Below are positions 1 to 6,849 of a stretch of 13,864 nucleotides of DNA, piece after piece (positions within the stretch are counted from its first letter, which is position 1; each line of letters opens with the position of its first letter). The DNA is taken from NCBI GenBank assembly GCA_002391545.1, contig DGFF01000082.1:20059-33922 (forward strand), read 5' to 3'. The notes beneath the pieces are model-generated. The model ran no database searches and had not been told where the DNA came from. It saw nothing but the letters and a program-made list of their open reading frames with translations. The stretch comes from Candidatus Fermentithermobacillaceae bacterium UBA3907 (GTDB taxonomy: Bacteria; Bacillota; Sulfobacillia; Fermentithermobacillales; Fermentithermobacillaceae). The translations under genes were made by a program, and so were the position numbers.

Positions 1-330
1 CTCTTGTGGAAGCTCGTCTTCATCGGGTGTAAATCCGAGCCCTCGAGGCGCTGCAGAAGAACCGCATTGGCCAATAACTTCAAGAGTTACTCCCTGCATT
101 ACCTTGCTGTCCGCGCTGGGATTGGTCAAAAGAGTGTAGTCTGAATGAGAGTGGGCATCAATAAATCCGGGGGCCAAATATTTTCCTGTTGCATCTACGA
201 CGATTTTTGCTTCCTCGGTGATTTTGCCGATCTTAGCGATGTACCCATCCTTAATACCAACATCGGCTCTAAACCAAGGGGCACCTGTTCCATCCAAAAC
301 CTTTGCGTTTTTGAAAAGCAGATCCAACAA
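1..330 (-). CDS. Amidohydrolase, N-acyl-D-amino-acid deacylase (D-aminoacylase) family, N-terminal part
   Basis: Translation of the minus strand gives 110 residues that run off the window edge, so this is a partial gene. The N-terminus has the typical amidohydrolase beta-sandwich opening (LLFKNAKVLDGTG, then KDGYIAKIG), followed by the metal-binding segment APGFIDAHSHSD, whose HxH supplies metal ligands in the superfamily. A later VIGQCGSSAAP segment matches the place of the conserved Cys of D-aminoacylases (NGNCG-like), which is why that subfamily is preferred over dihydropyrimidinase or dihydroorotase. Family members remove the acyl group from N-acyl-D-amino acids in the cytoplasm. The start is TTG at 330 (or TTG at 327), chosen because AAAGGAGG lies about 8 nt upstream; no in-frame ATG is available. 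It is divergent from the por operon. The family call is fairly secure; the substrate is inference. Confidence 0.8.
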   Translation of the reverse strand, partial: MLDLLFKNAKVLDGTGAPWFRADVGIKDGYIAKIGKITEEAKIVVDATGKYLAPGFIDAHSHSDYTLLTNPSADSKVMQGVTLEVIGQCGSSAAPRGLGFTPDEDELPQE

Positions 331-479
331 GTCATTTCCTCCTTTCCACCTGTTGTACCAGAAGTATCTTTAAAAATTCTTTTTAGAGGTGGATAATTCC
401 TTTATTTTTCGCCCCTGGACGCTTAGAGAATGCCCTTTTGGACCTTCTTAAACAGGTGGCTAGATTTCTTGACTCTAGG

Positions 480-518
480 TTGCTTGTTTGTTAACGTAAC
501 TATGATACGTTGGTATCA
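480..518 (+). promoter_or_regulatory. Candidate por promoter with palindromic operator
   Basis: A -10-like TATGAT lies at 501-506 with a -35-like TTGCTT at 480-485; the spacer is only 15 nt, so the promoter is imperfect. An exact inverted repeat TGATAC-GTTG-GTATCA (503-518) overlaps the -10 box and the presumed start point, the position expected of a repressor operator. The site is in the divergent gap between the amidohydrolase and porG, so it could control both. The repeat is seen directly; its function is inference. The regulator is not recognised. Confidence 0.4.
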
Positions 519-569
519 AATAACTAACTGAGTTCAATTGTATTTAGTATTTCGGAGGAGGAAGGACTC

Positions 570-1148
570 GTGTCAAAACTTTTAGAAATTCGTTGGCATG
601 CGAGGGGAGGGCAAGGGGCGAAAACCGCTTCTTCTTTGCTCGCCGAATCCGCAATGAGCGCCGGCAAATATGTACAGGGGTTCCCCGAGTACGGTCCTGA
701 ACGAATGGGCGCACCAATCCAAGCCTATAACCGGATTGGCGATGAACCTATTACGATCCATTCCAACGTTGAAAATCCCGATGTTGTCATGGTGTTGGAT
801 CCAACTCTCATCGGACCCGTTGACGTGACACAAGGATTGAAAGACGACGGAGTTATAATCATAAACACGCCTATGACGCCAGAAGAAGTAAAAGCCAAAC
901 TTGGTACTGATGGCTTCAAGGTTGCTACGTTAGACGCAAGCAAAATAGCGATGGAGTGCATAGGACGGGATATCCCTAACACTCCAATGATGGGGGCGCT
1001 TCTCAAAGTGGTGGATATTCTTCCCTTCGATTACTTCCTCGAGACGGTAAGAGAGGAACTTTCAAAGAAGTTCCCGGGAAGAGATAAAATCGTGGAAGGA
1101 AACATCGAAGCCATACGTCGCGCTTACCAGGAGGTGAAGGTAGGATGA
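570..1148 (+). CDS. porG: Pyruvate (2-ketoacid):ferredoxin oxidoreductase, gamma subunit
   Basis: A 192-residue protein of the usual size for the gamma subunit of archaeal-type 2-oxoacid:ferredoxin oxidoreductases. It opens with EIRWHARGGQGAKTAS (residues 6-21), the conserved glycine-rich signature of this subunit, followed by GFPEYGPERMGAPIQAY (38-53), also characteristic. The gamma subunit contributes to coenzyme A binding and assembly in the cytoplasmic complex that oxidises pyruvate or related ketoacids to acyl-CoA and CO2 and reduces ferredoxin. The start is GTG at 570, with a strong GGAGGAGG about 9 nt upstream. It is the first gene of a four-gene operon and its end overlaps porD by 4 nt (ATGA), indicating translational coupling. 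The order gamma-delta-alpha-beta matches known four-subunit POR operons. Pyruvate is the likeliest substrate, but branched-chain or mixed ketoacids cannot be excluded from sequence. Confidence 0.92.
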   Translation: MSKLLEIRWHARGGQGAKTASSLLAESAMSAGKYVQGFPEYGPERMGAPIQAYNRIGDEPITIHSNVENPDVVMVLDPTLIGPVDVTQGLKDDGVIIINTPMTPEEVKAKLGTDGFKVATLDASKIAMECIGRDIPNTPMMGALLKVVDILPFDYFLETVREELSKKFPGRDKIVEGNIEAIRRAYQEVKVG

Positions 1149-1432
1149 ACGAACTGAAGGGGTACAAGGATATCCCCATAGGGGGTATCATCACCGAAGC
1201 CGGTAATTCTGTCACGTACAAAACCGGCGACTGGAGAAGTCAGAAACCTATATGGAAGGAAGAAGGGTGCGTTCACTGCCTTATTTGTTGGGTTTTTTGC
1301 CCTGACGATTCTATAAAGGTGGAAGATGGTAAGGTCATAGGTATAGATTATGATCACTGCAAGGGCTGCGGTATTTGCGCTCGGGAATGCCCGCGGAAAG
1401 AAAGGGCCCTGCAAATGGTAAAAGAATCCTAA
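1145..1432 (+). CDS. porD: Pyruvate (2-ketoacid):ferredoxin oxidoreductase, delta subunit (2[4Fe-4S] ferredoxin)
   Basis: A 95-residue ferredoxin-like protein with two complete [4Fe-4S] motifs: Cys42-Cys45-Cys48-Cys52 and Cys72-Cys75-Cys78-Cys82, each ending in CP. The N-terminal 40 residues, including the GDWRSQKP segment, are the usual lead-in of POR delta subunits rather than of free ferredoxins. In the complex it passes electrons from the beta-subunit cluster to soluble ferredoxin. The ATG at 1145 overlaps the porG stop codon, and the preceding AGGAGGTGAAGG inside porG serves as the ribosome-binding site. The gap to porA is 33 nt. Confidence 0.93.
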   Translation: MNELKGYKDIPIGGIITEAGNSVTYKTGDWRSQKPIWKEEGCVHCLICWVFCPDDSIKVEDGKVIGIDYDHCKGCGICARECPRKERALQMVKES

Positions 1433-1465
1433 ACAGGGCAAAGGTTTTGAAAAGGGGGCATAGAA

Positions 1466-2656
1466 GTGGCTAGTGAACAAAAAAGAGTTGCTATGACTGG
1501 TAACGAGGCAGTAGCTAACGGCATGCGCCAGATCAATCCTGACGTGGTTGCCGCTTATCCTATCACGCCTCAAACAGATATTGTGCAGTTTTATTCTTCT
1601 TTTGCTGCAGATGGCTTGGTCCATACAGAAATGGTTACAGTAGAGAGCGAACATTCTGCTATGTCGGCTACAATTGGAGCGTCTGCGGCAGGTGCAAGGG
1701 CTATGACGGCAACGTCATCTCAAGGGCTTGCTTTGATGTGGGAGATGTTACACATAGCCTCTGGATACAGACTTCCCATAGTGATGCCAGTGGTCAATAG
1801 GGCGCTTTCAAGCCCGATTAACATTCACTGTGACCATTCAGACACAATGGGGGCGCTAACTACCGGATGGATTCATATTTATTCGGAAAGCGCACAAGAA
1901 GCGTATGATAACCTGATTCAGGCTATAAGGATAGCGGAACATCCCGATGTTTTGCTGCCGGTTATGGTTTGTCAAGATGGTTTTATTACAAGTCACGGAA
2001 TAGAAATTGTATTTCTATTACCAGACGAGGTAGTCAAAGAGTTCGTTGGCGAGTATAAGCCGCATACGAGCGTTTTAGACGTGGAGAATCCGATCGCAGT
2101 TGGGCCTTTGCAGTTGCAGGATTACTACACTGAAACAAAGGCTCAAGAAGCGGAAGCCATGGCCAGAGCCAAGAAGGTAATCCTTGAGGTTGCCGAAGAA
2201 TACGAAAAAATCTCTGGCAGGAAGTATGGTCTCTTTGAAGAGTACAAGATGGACGATGCAGAAAGAGTAATCGTAGTTCTTAACTCTACTGCCGGCACTA
2301 CCAAGGCGGTAGTAGATGAGCTTAGAGCCAAAGGGGAAAAAGTTGGCCTCTTGAAGCCTAGAGTTCTAAGGCCTTTCCCTGCTGATGAGTTAGTAGAGGC
2401 TTTGTCTTCGGCTAAGGCAGTTGCAGTTATGGACAGGGCTGAGACATTTTCTACAAGAGGCGGACAACTTTTCACAGAGATCCGGGCCGCGTTTTATGAA
2501 TCACACAAGCGCCCGCTTATGAGAAACTACATCTTTGGCCTCGGCGGAAGAGATACTACAACCCGGGAGATTCATAGGGTTTTCAAAGATTTAGATGCCG
2601 ACCTTGAAAGAGGTCAGGTTGACAAACTCGTTACGCATCTGGACGTCAGAGAATAG
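1466..2656 (+). CDS. porA: Pyruvate (2-ketoacid):ferredoxin oxidoreductase, alpha subunit
   Basis: A 396-residue alpha subunit, the normal length for a stand-alone PorA. Visible family marks are AAYPITPQTDIV (29-40), the TVESEHSAM segment (58-66) and TATSSQGLAL (81-90), all in the N-terminal domain that contacts thiamine diphosphate and substrate. A QDGFITSHGIE stretch and a C-terminal transketolase-like domain with VLRPFPADELVEAL follow. It works with the beta subunit in the thiamine-dependent decarboxylation of the ketoacid. Translation starts at GTG 1466 behind AAAGGGGG; no ATG fits the conserved N-terminus. It lies 11 nt upstream of porB. No frameshift or missing motif was seen. Confidence 0.93.
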   Translation: MASEQKRVAMTGNEAVANGMRQINPDVVAAYPITPQTDIVQFYSSFAADGLVHTEMVTVESEHSAMSATIGASAAGARAMTATSSQGLALMWEMLHIASGYRLPIVMPVVNRALSSPINIHCDHSDTMGALTTGWIHIYSESAQEAYDNLIQAIRIAEHPDVLLPVMVCQDGFITSHGIEIVFLLPDEVVKEFVGEYKPHTSVLDVENPIAVGPLQLQDYYTETKAQEAEAMARAKKVILEVAEEYEKISGRKYGLFEEYKMDDAERVIVVLNSTAGTTKAVVDELRAKGEKVGLLKPRVLRPFPADELVEALSSAKAVAVMDRAETFSTRGGQLFTEIRAAFYESHKRPLMRNYIFGLGGRDTTTREIHRVFKDLDADLERGQVDKLVTHLDVRE

Positions 2657-2667
2657 GAGGGGTTAAT

Positions 2668-3615
2668 GTGGCTAATTTGAAAGAACTCTCTAGCGTTCCG
2701 GAAGTGCTTGCTTCAGGTCACCGAATGTGTGCCGGGTGTGGTGCGCCAATAGTAGTTAGGCAGGTTCTGCGCGGGGCTAAAGCACCGGTAGTGGTAGCCA
2801 ATGCAACTGGATGTTTGGAAGTTTCCACTACTATATACCCATACACTTCATGGAACAGCCCATTTATTCATACGGCATTTGAATGCGCTGCCGCAAGCCT
2901 TTCGGGCGTTGAGGCGGCTTACAATTCTTTAAAGCGCCAAGGCAAGATAACTGAGGAGATAAAGTTTGTGGCGTTTGGAGGAGATGGCGGTACTTACGAC
3001 ATCGGTCTTCAAAGCCTCTCAGGTGCTGTAGAACGGGGACACAACATGGTTTATGTGTGCTACGATAACGGCGCTTACATGAACACAGGAATTCAGCGTT
3101 CTTCTGCAACTCCCAAAGGCGCAGAGACTACCACTACGCCTGTGGGTAAGACTCAGCCAGGTAAGACTGAACGCAGAAAAGATTTGACGAAGATAATGAT
3201 CGCCCACGACATTCCATATGTAGCGCAGGTTGCGCCATCGCACTGGAATGATCTTTACAAGAAAAGCGAAAAGGCATTTTCGGTGGAAGGTCCTGCATTT
3301 ATAAACGCATTGGCTCCATGTCCACGTGGTTGGCGTTACGATGCTGAGGATACTATTGAAATGTGCAGGTTAGCTGTGGATACCTGTTTCTGGCCCCTTT
3401 ATGAGGCGGAATACGGTAAGATCACAGTGACTTATAAGCCGAGGAACAAGAAACCTGTGACGGAATTTCTGAAGGCTCAGGGCAGATTCCGTCATCTATT
3501 CAGCCCCGACAATGAGCACATTCTAGAGGAAATTCAGGCAGAAGTAGATAGGCAATGGGAGGAACTTCTGGCCTTGGAACGATTGGGGCTAGAATCTCAA
3601 GAGCAACAGGAATAG
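2668..3615 (+). CDS. porB: Pyruvate (2-ketoacid):ferredoxin oxidoreductase, beta subunit
   Basis: A 315-residue thiamine-diphosphate-binding subunit. The N-terminal MCAGCGAP motif gives Cys21 and Cys24; with Cys49 (NATGCLE) and Cys218 (PCPRGW) these form the four-cysteine set that binds the proximal [4Fe-4S] cluster in PorB proteins. The diphosphate/Mg site is GDGGTYDIG (105-113) followed by YDNGAYMNTG (132-141). It carries the catalytic cofactor and the first electron acceptor of the complex. The start is GTG 2668 after AGGAGGGG; an ATG overlapping it by one base is out of frame. It is the last gene of the operon, with a terminator hairpin about 95 nt beyond the stop. All residues expected for activity are present. 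Confidence 0.93.
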   Translation: MANLKELSSVPEVLASGHRMCAGCGAPIVVRQVLRGAKAPVVVANATGCLEVSTTIYPYTSWNSPFIHTAFECAAASLSGVEAAYNSLKRQGKITEEIKFVAFGGDGGTYDIGLQSLSGAVERGHNMVYVCYDNGAYMNTGIQRSSATPKGAETTTTPVGKTQPGKTERRKDLTKIMIAHDIPYVAQVAPSHWNDLYKKSEKAFSVEGPAFINALAPCPRGWRYDAEDTIEMCRLAVDTCFWPLYEAEYGKITVTYKPRNKKPVTEFLKAQGRFRHLFSPDNEHILEEIQAEVDRQWEELLALERLGLESQEQQE

Positions 3616-3682
3616 GACTGAGATGTAACGTGCCAGTTCCTCGCTGTGCAGGTTGGGAGTAATAGGGTAGTGCCTGTGTTTA

Positions 3683-3691
3683 TGTTATAAT
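3683..3691 (+). promoter_or_regulatory. Extended -10 promoter element upstream of gltX
   Basis: TGTTATAAT at 3683-3691 is a perfect -10 hexamer with an extended TGn. No good -35 box sits 16-18 nt upstream. Transcription would start near 3698, only a dozen bases before the terminator hairpin at 3710-3730. Either the match is fortuitous or it drives an attenuated gltX transcript. A second, weaker candidate closer to gltX is TTGAGG (3745-3750) -N17- TATGAG (3768-3773). Confidence 0.4.
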
Positions 3692-3709
3692 ACACGGGGC
3701 GAAACTTCA

Positions 3710-3735
3710 GGGCGGGAGGTAGTCCCGCCCCTTTT
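3710..3735 (+). terminator. Rho-independent terminator after porB (possibly gltX leader attenuator)
   Basis: A perfect 8-bp GC-rich stem GGGCGGGA (3710-3717) / TCCCGCCC (3723-3730) with a GGTAG loop is followed by CTTTT. The T-run is on the plus-strand side only, so it terminates rightward transcription. It is well placed to end the por operon; because a good -10 box lies just before it, it may also attenuate gltX. Confidence 0.8.
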
Positions 3736-3796
3736 AACTGCTAGTTGAGGAACTTAATGGGAATCAATATGAGTGAATACGAATACGAGGTGTTTT

Positions 3797-5272
3797 ATGG
3801 TGTCTGAGTTACGCGTAAGATTTGCTCCTTCGCCAACTGGGTATTTGCATATAGGAGGAGCTAGGACTGCTCTTTTCAACTACCTGTATGCACGGCATAA
3901 CGGAGGTAAATTTGTTTTACGTATTGAAGATACCGATATTGAACGAGTTATTGAAGATTCTACAGAAAAGATTATGCAAAGCCTAAGATGGCTTGGGCTC
4001 GACTGGGATGAAGGCCCTATTGTTGGTGGTCCTGCAGGGCCGTATCAGCAGTCGTTGCGTCAGGATCTGTACCGAAGATATGCTTCGCTATTGTTGGATA
4101 GGGGCTTGGCTTATAAATGCTACTGCACCCCTGAAGAGCTTGAAGCGGAAAGGGAAAAGGCAAGGGCTCAGAAAAAAGCGCCAAGATATAGCGGCAGGTG
4201 CAGAGATCTGTCTCTTGAGGAGCAACAAGAGCTAGAGAGCAAAGGGCGCAAATACGCTATAAGGCTTAAGACGCCAGATCAGGGTATTACAGTGGTCGAT
4301 GACATGATTCACGGTGAGGTTTCCTTTCAGAACGAGGAAATAGCCGATTTTATAATCATGAAATCAGACGGATTTCCTACATACAACTTTGCCTGCGTAG
4401 TAGATGATTGGCTTATGGGCATAAGCCACGTAATAAGAGCAGATGAGCATCTTTCCAACACTCCGAGGCAGATAATGATATACCGTGCTTTATCGGCACC
4501 TGTGCCTAAGTTTGCCCATGTGCCTATGATACTCGCGCCTGATAGGTCTAAGCTATCCAAAAGGCACGGAGCTCAAACTGTAGAGGAGTTCATGGAAAAA
4601 GGGTATTTACCTGAGGCTATCGTAAATTACATTGTTCTTTTAGGGTGGACGCCTCCCGATGCTACTAAGGAGTTTATGACGTTAGAAGAAATGATAGAAT
4701 TGTTTGATTTAAAGAGGGTGTCTAACACGCCTGCTGTGTACGACGTCCAAAAACTTACCTGGATGAACGGCCAGTATATAAAGGCCAGGGACCCGGAAGT
4801 GCTGGTTTCTGAGTATATACCTTTTGCAGCGAGACGAGGGCTAGGGACAGTTGAAGAATTGCAGCAGAAGAAAGAGTGGCTTACAAAAGTCGTAATATCG
4901 CTTCAGGAACGAGCAAAGACCTTAGAGGAAATGGCGGAGATGTCGGCGTTTTATTTTGAGCCTCCTAAAACCTACGATGAAAAAGGGGTAGCTAAGTTTT
5001 TCTTAAAGCCCAATGTATCAGAATTGCTGGAAAAGGGTGCCCAAGTCCTTGCACAAGTAGAGGAATGGAATGAGGAAAACTGCGAGAAGGCATACAGAGA
5101 TCTTATAGCCAAAGAAGGTATAAAGAGCGGCGAATTAATTCACCCCACCAGACTGGCTTTGACAGGGAAAACAGTCGGTCCTGGATTATTCGAAATTATG
5201 GATGTTCTGGGCAAAGATGAAACAATATCTAGACTGCACTCTGCAGCCGAGTATATAAGGAAACTGAAATAG
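3797..5272 (+). CDS. gltX: Glutamyl-tRNA synthetase (possibly non-discriminating)
   Basis: A class I aminoacyl-tRNA synthetase of about 491 residues, normal for bacterial GluRS; it activates glutamate and charges tRNA-Glu. The catalytic signatures are present: RFAPSPTGYLHIGGARTALF, with the HIGH-type HIGG at about residues 18-21, and the KMSKS-type KLSKR at 252-256 followed by HGA. A Cys-x-Cys (108, 110) with Tyr131 and Cys135 matches the spacing of the E. coli GluRS zinc site. The VDDWLMGISHVIRADEH stretch is also diagnostic of GlxRS. I chose ATG 3797, 6 nt after GAGG; GTG 3800 is almost as good, and a GTG at 3773 would add eight residues not seen in the family. The two tRNA genes directly downstream are for Gln and Glu, so this enzyme may also make Glu-tRNA-Gln for amidation; that is inference. 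Confidence 0.95.
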   Translation: MVSELRVRFAPSPTGYLHIGGARTALFNYLYARHNGGKFVLRIEDTDIERVIEDSTEKIMQSLRWLGLDWDEGPIVGGPAGPYQQSLRQDLYRRYASLLLDRGLAYKCYCTPEELEAEREKARAQKKAPRYSGRCRDLSLEEQQELESKGRKYAIRLKTPDQGITVVDDMIHGEVSFQNEEIADFIIMKSDGFPTYNFACVVDDWLMGISHVIRADEHLSNTPRQIMIYRALSAPVPKFAHVPMILAPDRSKLSKRHGAQTVEEFMEKGYLPEAIVNYIVLLGWTPPDATKEFMTLEEMIELFDLKRVSNTPAVYDVQKLTWMNGQYIKARDPEVLVSEYIPFAARRGLGTVEELQQKKEWLTKVVISLQERAKTLEEMAEMSAFYFEPPKTYDEKGVAKFFLKPNVSELLEKGAQVLAQVEEWNEENCEKAYRDLIAKEGIKSGELIHPTRLALTGKTVGPGLFEIMDVLGKDETISRLHSAAEYIRKLK

Positions 5273-5291
5273 GGTTATGGGCGTACTTTTG

Positions 5292-5320
5292 TTGTAACGC
5301 AGAGATCTTAATGATATAAT
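5292..5320 (+). promoter_or_regulatory. Strong sigma70-type promoter for the tRNA-Gln/tRNA-Glu pair
   Basis: TTGTAA (5292-5297) and a perfect TATAAT (5315-5320) are separated by 17 nt. Transcription would start near 5327, about 12 nt before the first tRNA. It lies just after the gltX stop, so the tRNAs can be made independently of gltX. Confidence 0.8.
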
Positions 5321-5338
5321 CGTACCTGCCTACGATTC

Positions 5339-5412
5339 TGGGGGATCGGCTAGTGGTAGGCCAACAGACTCTGGATCTGTCTGCGGAGGTTCGAATCCTC
5401 CTCCCCCAGCCA
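5339..5412 (+). tRNA. tRNA-Gln, anticodon CTG, CCA encoded
   Basis: A full cloverleaf can be drawn. The acceptor stem is TGGGGGA (5339-5345) / TCCCCCA (5402-5408). The D arm has GGC/GCC stems. The anticodon stem is ACAGA (5364-5368) / TCTGT (5376-5380), with loop CTCTGGA and anticodon CTG at 5371-5373. The T stem is GGAGG/CCTCC around TTCGAAT. The discriminator is G5409 and CCA is encoded at 5410-5412. CTG reads the Gln codon CAG. The first pair is T1-A72, which is the pair GatCAB-type amidotransferases recognise in tRNA-Gln, and the D loop is short (9 nt). Nine bases separate it from tRNA-Glu, so the two are surely one transcript. Confidence 0.95.
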
Positions 5413-5421
5413 TGGTGCAGC

Positions 5422-5497
5422 GGCCCCATCGTCTAGCGGTTCAGGACACCGCCCTCTCACGGCGGAGACACGGGTTCGAATCCCGTTGGGGCTGCCA
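5422..5497 (+). tRNA. tRNA-Glu, anticodon CTC, CCA encoded
   Basis: The cloverleaf has acceptor GGCCCCA (5422-5428) / TGGGGCT (5487-5493), so the first pair is a G1-U72 wobble. The anticodon stem is CCGCC (5449-5453) / GGCGG (5461-5465) with loop CTCTCAC and anticodon CTC at 5456-5458, reading GAG. The T arm is ACGGG/CCCGT around TTCGAAT. The discriminator is G5494 and CCA is encoded at 5495-5497. The D loop (11 nt) is larger than in the neighbouring tRNA-Gln, the kind of difference that keeps tRNA-Glu from being amidated. No hairpin terminator follows, only a T-rich stretch (5498-5515) running into the convergent aldo/keto reductase gene. Confidence 0.95.
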
Positions 5498-5502
5498 ATA
5501 TT

Positions 5503-6642
5503 TTAACCTTTTAGTACCGAACGAATCTCCTTCATGTACTCTCTTATGGGCAAGTTTTGAGGGCATGCCTCTTCACATTGGCCACATTCGGCGCAGTTTG
5601 CTGGATCACCGTAGTTCTCTACTATTCTTTGGTATCCCCTGCGGAGGTCGTCTAGGGTGCCGAAAATACATGCCTCGTTATACATTTCAAACAGATTAGG
5701 TATGGATATGTTTTCTGGACAAGGCATGCAATACTCGCATTTGGTGCAGTTGATCTTCATTCGTCCCCTGTAAAACGCTTTTACCTTTTCATAAACTTTG
5801 AGTTCTTCATCGGTCAGAGAGTTTGGCAATGCAGTTTTAGCAGTTTCTATGTTCTCTTTGACCTCGTCAAGGTTACCCATTCCGCTAAGGGCCAAGGTGA
5901 CTTCAGGATGATTTAGCACCCATCGCAAGGCCCAATCTGCCGGGGATCTCTCAACCCCTGACTCTGCAAAAATGCGTTTGACTTCCTCAGGAACGTTGCG
6001 AACCAAAAGACCTCCTCTCAAAGGCTCCATGATGACAACAGCCAGGTTCTTGCTGGCTGCGTAGCGCAGTCCCTCAGTTCCGGCTTGATAATATTCGTCC
6101 ATATAGTTGTACTGAATTTGGCAAAGGTCCCAATGGTACGCATCTACGATAGTTTTGAAGGTTTCTACGTCATCGTGGAAAGAGAAGCCTGCGTAGCCTA
6201 TGCGGCCGTCTTTTTTTGCTTTGTCAAGAAAGGTGAAGACGTCGGATTTTGCAATCGACTCCCATCTTTCCTTGTTCAAACTGTGCATCAAATACATGTC
6301 AATGTGATCAGTTTGGAGTTTCTCCAATTGGATGTTTAGATACTTGTCAAAATCTTGGTGTTCTTCAATGAGCCAAGTAGGACATTTAGTGGCCAAGTAC
6401 ACTTTCTCCCTATACCCGTCTTTTTTCAATATATCGCCTACCACTATTTCACTTTGCCCTCTATGGTAATTGAAGGCAGTATCCACATAGTTGACGCCAT
6501 GGTCAATGGCGTATCTTATCATTTCATCTGTCTTTTCCACGTCGATTTTGTCCTGTTGATTATCTATTACAGGAAGACGCATGCAACCAAAGCCCAGTGC
6601 CGAGACACAGAAATCGTACATGCCGAATTTCCTACGTTGCAT
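5503..6642 (-). CDS. Aldo/keto reductase with C-terminal double [4Fe-4S] domain
   Basis: A 379-residue protein. Residues 1 to about 285 form an aldo/keto reductase barrel with the full catalytic tetrad: Asp54 (NYVDTA), Tyr59, Lys86 (LATK) and His120 (YLMH). The C-terminal ~90 residues carry two cysteine clusters: Cys299-Cys302-Cys305-Cys308-Pro and Cys350-Cys353-Cys356-Cys360-Pro, a ferredoxin-like module. This fused form is common in strict anaerobes, and its physiological substrate is generally unknown. It presumably couples carbonyl reduction or oxidation to an Fe-S electron carrier rather than only to NAD(P)H; that is inference. It starts at ATG 6642 behind GGAGGGG about 9 nt upstream. 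Its stop lies 5 nt from the convergent tRNA-Glu gene, and its start region faces the transglutaminase-pil operon. Confidence 0.92.
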   Translation of the reverse strand: MQRRKFGMYDFCVSALGFGCMRLPVIDNQQDKIDVEKTDEMIRYAIDHGVNYVDTAFNYHRGQSEIVVGDILKKDGYREKVYLATKCPTWLIEEHQDFDKYLNIQLEKLQTDHIDMYLMHSLNKERWESIAKSDVFTFLDKAKKDGRIGYAGFSFHDDVETFKTIVDAYHWDLCQIQYNYMDEYYQAGTEGLRYAASKNLAVVIMEPLRGGLLVRNVPEEVKRIFAESGVERSPADWALRWVLNHPEVTLALSGMGNLDEVKENIETAKTALPNSLTDEELKVYEKVKAFYRGRMKINCTKCEYCMPCPENISIPNLFEMYNEACIFGTLDDLRRGYQRIVENYGDPANCAECGQCEEACPQNLPIREYMKEIRSVLKG

Positions 6643-6820
6643 ATAATATCCCCTCCAGGTGATAAGATTTAACTACACGATGGTCACATTTTGGTACCTG
6701 ATTAATATATTTCGTGATCGGAAGAAAATTCCCTCTTTTCACTGGCCGTGTGCGCTTAATATGGCACCGAAAAAACCGATTGTATTGACAGGAAGAGTTT
6801 TGAAAAAGAAACAGCATAGC

Positions 6821-6849
6821 TTGCCCAAATGGAATGTGGGGTACATAAT
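6821..6849 (+). promoter_or_regulatory. Candidate promoter of the transglutaminase-pil operon
   Basis: TTGCCC (6821-6826) and CATAAT (6844-6849) are 17 nt apart, a reasonable sigma70-type match. Transcription would start near 6856, leaving a leader of about 110 nt before the TTG start at 6965. The whole divergent gap (6643-6964, 322 bp) otherwise holds only the ribosome-binding site of the aldo/keto reductase. No convincing minus-strand promoter or terminator was found there. An open frame extends upstream in phase with the transglutaminase but has no family-like content. Confidence 0.4.

Noticed and set aside
145..396. 83-codon plus-strand open frame.
   Set aside because: Antisense shadow of the amidohydrolase, which has clear family motifs on the minus strand.
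1124..1654. 176-codon minus-strand open frame.
   Set aside because: Antisense to porD and the start of porA, both with strong motifs; no domain seen in it.
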